From: Pseudorasbora parva
Taxonomy: Eukaryota; Chordata; Actinopteri; Cypriniformes; Gobionidae
NCBI RefSeq assembly: GCF_024679245.1
Contig: NC_090177.1
Span: 20,535,950 to 20,599,949, forward strand
Direction of reading: 5' to 3'
Length of the DNA stretch: 64,000 nt
The position numbers and the translations under genes are program-made. Below are positions 1-12,300 of this stretch, piece by piece. How positions within the stretch are numbered: position 1 is the stretch's first letter; each line of letters starts with the position of its first letter. The notes under the pieces are model-generated. The model was not told the DNA's origin, made no database searches, and saw only the letters and a program-made list of their open reading frames with translations.

Positions 1-170
1 TCCATAGGCAAAATGGTTTTTATACTGTACAAACTGTATTTTCTATCCCGCTACACTGCCCCTGCCCCTAAACCTGCCCATCACAGGAAACTTTTTCAAA
101 AAAACTTTGGAAATGTCCTCATATTTGACCCTCTCCTTGTAATACCTGTCATACCCATTAGTTTTGACAC
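1..170 (-). repeat. Teleost interspersed repeat, minus-strand copy cut by the window edge
   Basis: The stretch around 15-90 (TTTTTATACTGTACAAACTG, then a CCCCTGCCCCTAAACCTGCCC-like tract and CATCACAGGAAA) is the reverse complement of 9170-9260. It has the form of a widespread fish element with a GGGGACCAAATGTCCCC-like core. The copy is truncated by the window start. Confidence 0.65.
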
Positions 171-575
171 TTGTAAAATATGTCAGTAGTTACTGTGATG
201 AACTACACCTGCGGACATTGACACTGGTTGCTTAAAAATAGTTGCAAGTTCTTTGTGAGCTCTAGATTTATTTATTTGCCGATGCCACTTGGTGTTTCGA
301 TGCAAATAAAACGACTCTGAGACTGTCGTGTCAATTCTTTTTAGGGCAGTTGTTTACATGCATTTCTTGTCTCTGTGATGGGTGAGATTAGATATGATTT
401 TTTTTGTGCGTAGTGTATATGACATGCATCTCTTCTTCCTTCAGTGGAGCAAGAAGGCATTGACTGTTGTGTTTGTGCTTCTTCAGATCTTCAGCAGGTC
501 TCTTATAACTCTGAATGTGTTTGGAGATGCTCATTTCAATCCTTTAAAATGTGGTTTCATTTGTTTTGACTACAG
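1..575 (+). other. Intron upstream of the first visible hspg2 exon
   Basis: No coding sequence is recognised. The first ~170 bases are a copy of a common teleost interspersed repeat (listed separately). The rest is AT-rich intron ending in the acceptor TTTTGACTACAG at 575. Confidence 0.6.
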
Positions 576-690
576 GTGGCTCAGAGCTCTAAAGTGTGGG
601 GTGAGGTGCCCTTTCCAGAGGATTTAGAGGAGGAAAACAATCGGCCAGGAGGACTTGTGGATGATGAAGAGTCTTATGATCCTTCAGGAG
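576..690 (+). CDS. hspg2: hspg2 e1: perlecan N-terminal acidic segment
   Basis: Acceptor CTACAG at 575, donor GTGAG at 691; enters in phase 0, leaves in phase 1. It encodes [12 protein letters not shown], which aligns with the mature N-terminus of vertebrate perlecan (YDGLSLPEDIE in mammals). An acidic stretch [10 protein letters not shown] follows, whose Ser-Gly is a candidate glycosaminoglycan site. The preceding signal-peptide exon is outside the window. Confidence 0.85.
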
Positions 691-890
691 GTGAGACTCT
701 CTGAATGCTGCAATGCTGAGTAACTGTAATGAAGGAATAGAAATGTGTTATACCTGACTTATTTTAACTGAAAACAAAAAAACATTAAATTGCATAAATG
801 CAAAACTACACATTTTTAATTTTATTATAAAATATTTTTTTATTCAGCAAGGACACATTAAATCAAAAGTGACAGACATTTATAATGCTA

Positions 891-929
<39 letters not shown>

Positions 930-3900
930 TCTCTCTCTATAAAATATATATCAAATAAATGCTTTTGAACTAACATAATTCAAACATAATCAAAATATTA
1001 AGTAGCAAAACTGCTTTCAACATTGATAATGATAAGAAATCATTCCTGAGCATCAAATCCGCATTTAAGTGCGACTTACAAAAAAGTGGAGAGGAATAGA
1101 AGCAACGAAACAAACAAGGCCAACAACCTGTAAGAGCTGTAAGAAGTCTCAATTAATTAGCACAGAACACTTTTTTTTTTTAATAGCCATCTACAATAGC
1201 CACCTACAACAAAAACTCACGTACGCAAAATACAGAACACTGGATTTTGATAGCCATGATAACAACCCATTAGGACTAAGGCTGTTGCCCCAGCTGTTGT
1301 CGTTAATGCAGATTCAGTGGCCCAATGGGTTGGTTTTGTATGGCATTCAAGCTAAACGCGCAGCAATAGCCATCTACAACAAAAACTCACGTACGCAAAA
1401 TACAGAACACTGGATTATGATAGCTATGTAACATACCCGCCTGAAGGCACACATCCGGATGAGAGACGTAGATATGATCCAGGAGTGTGCGCTTTTTGGT
1501 CGTTGCTGTGGTGATCAGTAAGTGCTATTCTGTATTGGTCAAGTGCAAATGGAAAAGATGTGTCTTAAGATGTTTTTTAAAAATGGCTACAGACACGGCA
1601 GCACGAATTGAGATCGGCAGGTCATTCCACCAGGTGGGAAAGGTCCAGGAAAATGTCCGTGAGAGCGATTTCATGCCTCTTTGGGATGGAACCACGAGGC
1701 GCCGCTCACTCGCAGAACGCAAGCTTCTGGAGGGTGTGTAAGTCTGAGCAAGGTATATTGGTGCAGAGCCAGTGGTTGTTTTGTAGGCGAGAACTAGTGC
1801 CTTGAATTTGATGCGAGCAGCCATTGGCAACCAGTGCAGTCTGATGAAGAGAGGCGTAACATGAGCTCTCTTCGGCTCATTAAAGACCACTCTCGCCGCT
1901 GCATTCTGGATCAGCTGCAAGGGTTTGATAGTGCATGCTGGAAGCCCAGCCAGAGCATTACAATAGTCCAGTCTGGAGAGAACAAGAGCTTGAACCAGGA
2001 GTTGTGCAGCCTTTTCTGATAGGAAGGGTCTAATCTTTCTAATGTTGTATAAAGCAAATCTGCAGGACCGGGCTGTTGCAGTAATGTGGTCAGTGAAGTT
2101 TAACTGGTCATCAATCACAACTCCAAGGTTCCTGGCTGTCCTTGATGGAGTTATGGTCGATGAACCAAGCTGAATGGAGAAATTTTGATGAAGTGCTGGG
2201 TTGGTTGAGAAAACAAGTAATTCTGTCTTTGCAAGATTGAGTTGAAGGTGATGCTCCTTCATCCAGTCAGAAATGTCTGTCAGACAGGCAGCGATACGAA
2301 CACTGACTGTAGGATCATCTGGTTGAAATGAGAAGTAGAGTTGAGTGTCATCAGCATAGCAGTGATAGGAGAAGCCGTGTTTCTGAATGACAGAACCTAA
2401 TGATGACATGTAGATGAAGAAGAGAAGTGGACTGAGCCCTGGGGAACCCCAGTAGCTAGATGATGTGACTTAGACACTTCACCTCTCCATGACACCCTGT
2501 AGGACCTACCCGAGAGGTAAGACCTGAACCACTGGAGAGCAGTTCCTGAGATCCCCATCGTCTTAAGTGTTGACAGGAGGATCAGGTGGTTAACTGTGTC
2601 AAAAGCAGCAGACAGATCCAGCAGGATGAGCACTGAGGATTTGGAAGTTGCTTTTTGCCAGTCTCAGTGCCTCAGTTCCCGAGAGCAAGGCAGTCTCAGT
2701 CGAATGGCCGCTTTTGAAGCCGGATTGGTTGTTGTCTAGTAGGTTGTCCTGTTCAAGAAACATAGAGAGTTGATTGAACACAACTCGCTCAAGGGTCTTT
2801 GCAATGAAAGGCAGAAGGGATACCGGTCGGTAGTTTTCTAAAAGTGCTGGATTCAGAGAGGGTTTCTTAAGCAGTGGGGTTACCCGAGCCTGCTTAAATG
2901 CTGTGGGAAAGATTCCCATGTGAAGAGAAGTGTTGACAATGTGAGTGAGTGCAGGATTGATTGAAGAAGAAATGGCCTGAAGGAGGTGAGTGGGTATAGG
3001 ATCAAGTGGACAGGTAGTAGGGTGATTGGAAAGGATGAGTTTAGAAATATCTGCCTCGGAGAACGGAGAGAAGGATGGAAGCGTGTTCGTGTTAGTTGTT
3101 AAGATGTGCGTGTTTTGCCATGAGTCACCTGTCTAACGTGATTTGTGTGCGTGTGTGTGTGGGTGTTTGTGTTTAACTAAAGACTAATTCAGTCTTTTTT
3201 CTTTCAGAAATCAGTGGAGAAGAGGATGGAAGCACTCCTGAGTCAAATACGGCTGACCCAGGCTCGCCTACAACAAGTGAGAATCCTTTTTTCTTGTTAT
3301 GGAGTGGAAGTATTACAACATGACAATAGTCATATCATTTCATATCAGTGCGATTAAAGAGATGCCTCATCAGATTCTGCAAACGTCTTGCTGTAAAACT
3401 TGAAAGTGTTTAATTCTTCTTGTGAGGCATTATATAGAGTTGTTGCGTCTGCTGAATAGTGTCTCTGTCACATCCTGTCACCCGCCTTTGCTCACAGTGA
3501 TGAGACCACAAGCATCTTCATAACAAGGGCCTCAGATTTGTTCCAGAGATCCAAGCAATGCTAATTTCTCCTTTCATCAGATGAGATGCAGAGGTGTAAA
3601 CATAGCGGTTAAAAAAAAGCGCCGTCCCAAAATTCTCACGCCCCATTTTTAATTCTCACCTTTCATGATCTGGTAACATGTAACATGTTTTTCTTCTCTT
3701 TGAGTTATACTTTTTAAGTGTACGTGGTATACTTTTATCACATTTGCACAGTTTTGTGTAGTTGTCTAGTAAGACCATGCTGAAAATATTCCTTTCAAAA
3801 TCTAATATAAACCATGAAAATATAGTAAGTTTTAGGATTCTGTGCAATTTAAAAAAAAAAATGAAGGCAAATTATACTCAAAAGTTTGGGGTCAGTCAGA

Positions 3901-6900
3901 TAAAAAAATAATAATTATACTTTTATCCAGTTGGGATCCATTCAATCATTCAAAAAGTGACAGTAAAGTCCTGAAAAAACCCGGGAACTGATTTTCCGGG
4001 AAAATCCGGAAAAAAAGTTAAATATAAAAATCCCCACAAGAATATAGCATATTTCTTGAGCAGCAAATCGACATATTAGATTGATTTCTGAAGGATCACG
4101 TGACACTGAAGACTGGAGTAATGATGTTGAAAATACAGCTTTATCACAGGAATAAATAAATAATATTTTATAATATATATAAAAAAGATTATTTTAAATT
4201 GTAATATTTCATAATGAATCTGTTTTTACTATGTTTTAATCTATGTTAAAGTTGTAATTGAACTTTCCACTCATATTGTTATGCAAATAATGTAATTTGT
4301 AATGGGGAAAAAATCATTAACAGTTTGTCTCAGACTTTTAAAAATCACTACTAGTTTCAATAATTACATTCCTTGTATTGTTTCCTTGTGTGTCATTTTG
4401 GAAAACTACCTTGTGTTATGTAGATAACAAATTCCGAAAGTCTCATCCACAATGTCAGACTTCTGCATTTTACTTGTTTAAACTTTTCTATCTTTAGAAC
4501 CACTTTTGCTCACCAGTCTGTCCTTTTGGAGTCAGTCTGGGCCATTGTATAGCATGACATCATGGTGGAATGATTGTTTTGGTATGAGCTCTGCAGTCCG
4601 ACACCTGAGCTTTACTCCAAAAATAGCACTGTGTTTGGACACCTCCACGCAGATATGCTGGCTCTTAGATTAGGAAGGGATATTTCTGCTGGAGCTTTAG
4701 CAAATTCAGAAGATGAACTTCCAGAGGGTGACGGTGTCAGCTAAGAGGTGCCAGTTCTAAAGCGCTGAATGAGTCAACTCTTAAACATCATCTCTCTGAG
4801 GCTACAGTTTATGAAGTGACCGGCTCCAGGCATGAAATTCTCAAAGCAAACTTGTAGTTTTGTAAATCTAGACCCAAATTTAGCAGAGTGTCCATCCCTC
4901 TCAGCTTGAACTGGAGCATAATGGCAATCTGATGACCCACTGATGATCTTTGAGGTTCAGCACACCACATGAGGTTGGTTTGAAGTCAGGATGCTTTCAT
5001 TTATCTAAGCATATTTCTGATCTCAGTGGATTTTGTAGTTTCATAAATAACAAATCAAAAAATTTTAACAAAATATATCTGCTGCATAATGTTTAAAGGT
5101 TGGATAGGCTGAGACTATGAGTCAGCCAGTGGTAATCTCCCTTCTGAAGGAGGAAGTTTATTCTCTAAAGCCATTTATAGATCCGTGCCTGACAGCACTT
5201 GGGAAAGAACATTTGGCTTCCTGAAGTGGAGTATTTGTGGATGTCTAACCTGCGCACTCTTTCACGTCTGTGTAGCCACCTTTCCTTCCCTGTCACTGAT
5301 GAGAGTTCATATCCTGCAACTAAAGCACTTTTTATAATGCATCCTGTTTTTCTGATGCATTTTCCATCCATACTTTTCCATTGGGCATCTGTACTTGAAA
5401 TAGTTTTATACACGTAAGCCTAAGTGGGCTTTACTGGGAATTTTTGGGCTGTGAGAATGTACTGTCATAAGCATGGTTTATCATGATCATGTTTATTACA
5501 TACAGTATATGCATATAACATACATACATGTATATTATATACTGTACATATAGTACTGCTTGAAAGTTTGTGAATCTGTGAAAATGTGAATCATTTTAAC
5601 AAAATAAAAGGATCATGCAAAACAATACCATTTTTTATTTTTTTTAGCACTGTCCTTAATAAGATATTTTACATAAAAGATGTTTCCCTATAGTCCATAA
5701 CACAAAGAAATAGCTGAATTTATAAAAATGACAAGTTTATAAACCCTTGATTCTTCTTGAACTGTTGAGTCCTTTGTTTTTCCTAAACAGTTAAAGCAAT
5801 AATATGTAATTTTTACCCACTAGAGGTCGCTCATTCAAAACAAATGCGTAGCTTGATGACACCTTGATTTTATTATCATTTTATTATGCCACAGACATCT
5901 TCCGGTTGTGTATGTGAGGTTTTATTTATCAAATTGGATACATTATTTAAGTGTGTTGAAAGCTATGTTATAAGGCTACTCAGTGTTCACTAAGCAGCTA
6001 CTATGAGACACACTGCAGGAAGCTAAATCGATATTAGTCATGGAAAAATGTGGTACTGATAAGACTAACGGTGACTAATAATGATTAGTTTTCTATAGAT
6101 GAATGTTTCCAAACAGTTGCTCATCTGTCTAATAACACACAATATATTAAGGCATATTTGGTTTTTCCATGGTTTCTACAAAATCAAATAAAATTTGAGG
6201 GTAATGTGGGTATGATGTCCTTGATAGGCGACGCAAAGAAACGGTCTGTGTCCTGATTAAAATAGCCTATTTCTCTGGATTTAAAAATTCTTGGAAACAT
6301 TTGGGATAGTGCAAGTACCCAAGTCATCAAAATGTATAATTCATTTTTCTAGTGGTTTTTGGATATTTTATTCCAAAACTGCCCAATGTTCTTCAGAAAA
6401 ATCCTCTAGGTTCAAATTCTTCAGTCTTCCTGCGTCTTTTTCATATTTGAACCCTTTCCAGCAGTGATTGTATGATTTTGAGATCCATCTTTGCACAGTG
6501 AGGACAATTGAGGGACCACCGCCAACTGTACGCTTATGATAGGTGTGGTTTAGCGATCAATGTCATTCTTGAGCGAAGAAGAAAGTGACAGTTAACAACA
6601 GTGGACACATATAGCAGATCTTGTTCTTGCTCTTCATCATGTAGCTGTTTGTCACAAGAAGAAAACATGCTTTGTTTGAGCCAAGGCTACAGGCTGCAAG
6701 GAAGAACATGCGAGTGATTCCAACGTTCTGCAGTGAGTTTACTGTAGCTCCAGCCTTTAGTACAAGACTACTGTGCTAGGTACCCCAACGAAAGGGTACA
6801 AAAAAGTGGTACAGTTCGGAATTACGTATTTCTTTCCTATGGCAAATTTTAGGCCTTTTGATGTGCGGAATTGAAGTGGTTGTATCTTAGTGGTCAGACA

Positions 6901-9298
6901 TCTGCTAGTAACCCAAAGGGTTGTTGGTTTAAACCACAGAAGGGGTGATTTATTATCTGGCTATCTCCAGACCAAGCTCAATTTAAGATTGAACACTGGT
7001 CTGGGGAGTCTGCTCTGTATTTTCTACAGCACAAGAGGTGTGATAAACAAGCATAATTCAAATGACTCTGTATGCAACTGGATAGTCCTTCAACCAATCA
7101 GACCACAAGAGGCGTGATCAACGGGGCAATGACCCATCGGTACTCTAGCCGTTATTGTGTTAAACCTGCCAATAGCGCGCCAGGTGGATAAACCAGTCTG
7201 TGATTTGGTTCCCGCAAAAGTGTAACCAGAAGCAAATGAATGTATAGGTTTCCAGAGTGAGTTGCAGGGTGAAACCAAATCGCCAGCAGATCAGACTGGG
7301 TTTACCCATTCTAGGTAATTTATGAACTGTACAACAATCTACCCGTAAGCAAAACACTTCACCCCAGGTTACTCCTGAGGACCTGTCCCTTTAAAGGTCC
7401 CGTTCTTTGCATGTTTTCGAAGCTTTGATTATGTTTACAGTGTGCAATATAACATGTTTAAAAAAAAACAGTATTTTTCACACAATTGACTTATCTGTAC
7501 AGCGCTGTTTTCTCTGTCCTAAAAACCGCCTGATGATTTTCTTGTTCTATGAAGTCCCTCCTTCAGAAACACGTAACGAGTTCTGATTGTGCCAAGGCTT
7601 CCCGTGTTGTGATTGGACAGCAGCTTAGCGCACTTTGCCCGGAAAGGTCCCGCCTCTTACCATAACGGGGAGATGCAAGCGCTGAATGCGCGCTCTTCTC
7701 CACGTGGGAGAGCAACAAGACCACGCCCCCTTTTTTGCGTGTTCTTGTGGGCGGAGGGTTAGTCAACAAACGGTTCTAGTGACGTCATTACATCCCTGCA
7801 CTTCCTGCTGTAGTCCAAACCGGCCGTTCGCTGTCGGCTTTGAAAGGGAACTTCTGTTAATAATAAAATATCTCGCTTGGCATTGAACTTTGAGCTTTAT
7901 AATTTTACAGGTATTATTTATGCTCTAACAGCAACATTACACACTAACTAAAGTTTGAAAGATGGAATTGCGAAGAACGGGACCTTTAAGGCATTTGCCA
8001 AATTAAAAAATGTGATCATTTTTAAACGCATGATTATGTCGAGGATAAGGGACCCAGAAAAATTATATCCAGCATATTTTTCGTTATCAGTTACAAACCC
8101 CCTTAGCATACAAGAATACGCTTTAATCTGAGTATATTCCTATTCCTATAAGCCTGATAAAGACACGGGAGGTCTCCTCGCCCTCCTTTGGCTCAACAGA
8201 GCTTCAGAAGTTTCACAGGCCCTCATACAGACCCTGAACACAGGGTCATTTAGCCACTTGAAGCTGAGGAGACAAAGGTTACTTTAGCATACAGACAGTT
8301 ACTTTCAGAAAATGGCCAGGAGATCATTTTAAAATGAGGCCATGAGAATGCTTATCTCAACACCTCCACATGGAATTTGTGTTTACAGCGCTGACTAGGT
8401 GAGAAGCTCCAAGGATCAACTTGTTAATTTGTTAACTGTCATCTACCCAAAAGCATAATCAGAGGTGTTCAGCCAAAGTTAGATCATAGTTAGACATTTT
8501 AAACTAAACTTTACTTTTTGTTGCTTGTGTCCTTTGAACAAATTCTGCATGTTTATCATTTATCTAAATCCTATTACTAGAATGGATCCTTGCACACAAA
8601 GATTGAGGGCCACTTGTGCATGACTCCTGAGCTCAGCAAAAGTGAACAGATGTCAAAACATCTGATGAAAGATGCAGAAGTGTGTAGGGTCCTAAAACCT
8701 TCCAGAAAAAAAGGCCACCCAGCTTTCCATTCCTGCCTGTCCTGGCCGTGCAGTTGATGTAATGTTGTGTCAGGGCTGCAAAGATGATAGTTATACAGCA
8801 GGACTGGGAGATGTGGAGGGGCAGCTGCGGTTATTCTGGTTGTTGATGTCCTACCTTCTCAAAAGAGGCCATATACATTCTGTCAGAAAGAGAAAAGAGC
8901 AAAGAATTGAGAAAATGAAGGATTCTTGACTGGTGGGTCATGACCTAAAAAGAGCCACAGGTCTGTTCAGCAATAAACATTCAAAGAAATGTCATTATAT
9001 ATGTGTGTGTATATGTGTGCCCTTGTTTATATTACATTCTGGGGACCAAATGTCCCCATAAGGATAGTGAAATCTGAGATCACCTACATTGTGGGAATCA
9101 GCCAGCGGTCCCCACTTTTCAAAATGCTTATAAATCATACAGGATGAGTTTTTTAAAAAGGTAAAAATCCAGAATGTTTCCTGTGATGGGTAGGTTTATG
9201 TGCAGGGGCAGTGTAAGGGGATAGAATGTACAGTTTGTACAGTATAAAAACATCTATGGAGAGTCCCCACAAAGATAGTGAACCAAACGTGTGTGTGT

Positions 9299-9344
<46 letters not shown>

Positions 9345-12300
9345 AGCATTGTTTACGGCTTCATGCATTGTTTACGGCTTCATGCATAGTATATAATTCA
9401 ATTTTATTTTTTAGTTTATTTTTAAAATATTTAGTTCGCAAAATGAGGGTGTCACCTTCATTTGCATAGGCAATTATGTAAGCTCAGCTGTTTTTTTTTT
9501 TTTAAAGATTTTTTTTATTATTTTAGTTTGAATTTAGGTATTTTTCCCCTTAAAACAGTCAAACCAAAAATTATTCAGACACCAGATATAATTTTTTACT
9601 AGTGGGTGCAGGGCACTATAGTTCATTTATGTAAGTGAGGATGGCAAAATAAAATAAGCCGTGACATATTATACCCATAAATTCTCCATACTTTGGGTTA
9701 ACAAGACCAAAATTATTCAGACACTTTGACCTGACCATGTCTTGCCTAAGTGTTTTTCTTCTTCTTCTTTAATTGCTAATGGAACATTTTACACCACAGA
9801 CTGAACAAAATCTAGCATTGTTTGGTCATTGGTTGAACTAAATTGGTATTATCTAATTGTGTACTTAAATTTAACAGCTGACAGCTGATTGGTTGATTGC
9901 ATACCTTTCTATCAAAGCTATCTGACATTATCAAGATAAATTTGTTCTGGTACAGAACAACACAGTTTAACACCGAGTTCTTGTCATAATTTATTACAAT
10001 TTTCTAAACGCTAGCAAATAAACTGAAGGTGTCAGAATACATTTGGGGTTGACCTGTATTTGTGGTGCACAATTAGGATATTTAATAACAATGATAAATT
10101 TAATAATATTGGTAGTATTGGCTTACCACTCATTTTTTAGTAAATATGGGTTAGCTTTCTAAATCTTCCTTACATTGTATATGGGTTAGCTCAAAACTTC
10201 CTAAATAGCCGTCCTCATTAACAGCTTTCATTCAGATACTGCCACTCATTGTTATGGCAGCAACATATGTGTTGCCTTGGAAAATCTTGTCCTCCACCAC
10301 TGGAAACATTGCTTTATTTCTCCCACTGGGCAAATTTGCTGTCACAAATGTCCTTATAATATTAGACTCACAGAGACACAGACAGTATTTTAAAGTCATT
10401 GCGGTTACTTCCAACCCATTGTTGGCTAATAATTTATCACATATGTAATACATGTAGAAATTTTCAGAAGTTATGATGATTGCAATAGTTGACCTACAGT
10501 AAATTAGCTCATTTTACTGCTAATGGAAACATCCTTGGGTTTAACCACACAGCGATTTTATTGTGCTTTAGGGCTTTCCAGCAGAAGCCCTGGGAGTGTC
10601 CATAATGAATGTAATAATCCATCTTTTAAGATTCATAATGTAATTCACAGCTTTGGTTCCAGTTGCTAAACTAAATAAATAATATTCATTGTTCAAGTGA
10701 TCAAAAGAACTTAATGGAAGATACAGTAGTGAGAGAGAGAGAGAGCGAGACGGACAAAGAAAGAATAGTGTGTCCACGCTTGTTTTATCTTTAAAGGAAG
10801 AAAGAGTGCTCACTTTGTCTCTTTGTGACGGCACACTGAGGGCTTTGTAGTGTGAAATTATCAGTAGCAGTTCAGTACATAAAAGGACAGTTCTAATAGT
10901 GTCACTTCTTTCAACTTGGCACTTTGATTTTGATGCAGGACGGCTTTGAATTTGTGGATACCTCATTAACACCACTTAGCGTGGGCTGGAATGAACAGCA
11001 ATACATAATCATAATCAAAGCAATTACCAAAACTATCTCTCAACCACATTACCACTTTGTACCGACTGGAATATCTCTCATAGAAAGTTTGTAGGAATGT
11101 GCTGGTATTTACTTTTGTTTGTTTTGTGATCAATAATATTTCCAGCTTGAAATACTTTTTAAAGGGTCGGTTCACCCCCAAAAATGAAAATTTTGTCATT
11201 AATTACTCACCCTCATGTTGTTCCAAACCCGTAAGTCATTGTTAATCTTCGGAACACAAATTGAGTTTTTTGATGAAGTCTGAGAGCTCATAGACCCCAC
11301 ATAGACTGCAACGTGATCCCCACTTTCAAGGACCAGGAAGATAGTGAAGACATTGTTAAATTAGTCCATGTGACTCCAGTGATTCAACTTTAATGTTATG
11401 AAGTACTTTAGAGTATACATTTTGTCTGCAAAAAAAGACAAACAGATAAAAAGGTGCACGGGAAACAAAAACATCCGAAACTCCGAAAATCACGGAGATG
11501 CCATTTCGAAAAAAGGACTAATATTATCAAAGGACCTCTGTGTTCGGCGAAATATGGTAGGTCATTTTCGGGGGAATTTTTACTTTAAAATTACAGACAT
11601 GGCGATTCGCACAGGATTAAGATCACAGACAACCTCTGCAATTATAAAAATTACTAGAGGTCCCGGGTGATAATAATCTTACGTGTTTGGAACGACATGA
11701 GGCTGAGTAATTAATGACAGAAATGTCATCTTTGGGTGAACTATCCCTTTAATTCTTGATTGCATTGTTTGCATTGCATTTGTAGGCCTTCTAGTGTAGT
11801 CATTGTGGGAGATTCATTCTGTAGCAGAATGTAATTAAACAAAAATTGTCATAAGGTTGAGTAAATAATATCTAAATAGTCTACAGTGGAAACCAGAAAT
11901 GCACTCACAGAAAAGAAAAAAAGTACAGTGCTGTCACTGGGGCGGTACCCTAAGCTACAAAAGTGAAAAGGTACATCTTTGTACCTTACTCACCCCTAAA
12001 TGGTGCATATTAGTACCTTAAAAGGTACATATCAGTACTTTAAGAGTGCAAATTAGTACCTTAAAGGTATATATTAGTACCTTTTCAGTTTTGTACCTTA
12101 GGGTACGCCCCAGTGACAGCAATGAACTTTTTTTTCTCAAAGTGTGCTTAATCAAATATTCTGACATCAAGATGAATTATCTGTCTTCAAGTATGTGGGA
12201 GCAAACAGGATGTGCCCTCCCAATGGTAGTCCAGACTATATCTCTACAAATACGGGTGTATTTGTGAGAGAGAAGAGTTAAAACAGTGGAAGTGTGGATA

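Noticed and set aside
1069..1431. 120-codon plus-strand open frame
   Set aside because: It consists of the direct repeats at 1194-1427 and the codons change with them; no protein-like features.
6878..6950. Possible functional tRNA gene
   Set aside because: Only degenerate A- and B-box-like words; no cloverleaf could be formed by eye.
10568..10975. 135-codon minus-strand open frame
   Set aside because: Includes a (GA)n-derived SLSLSL tract and has no splice or family support.
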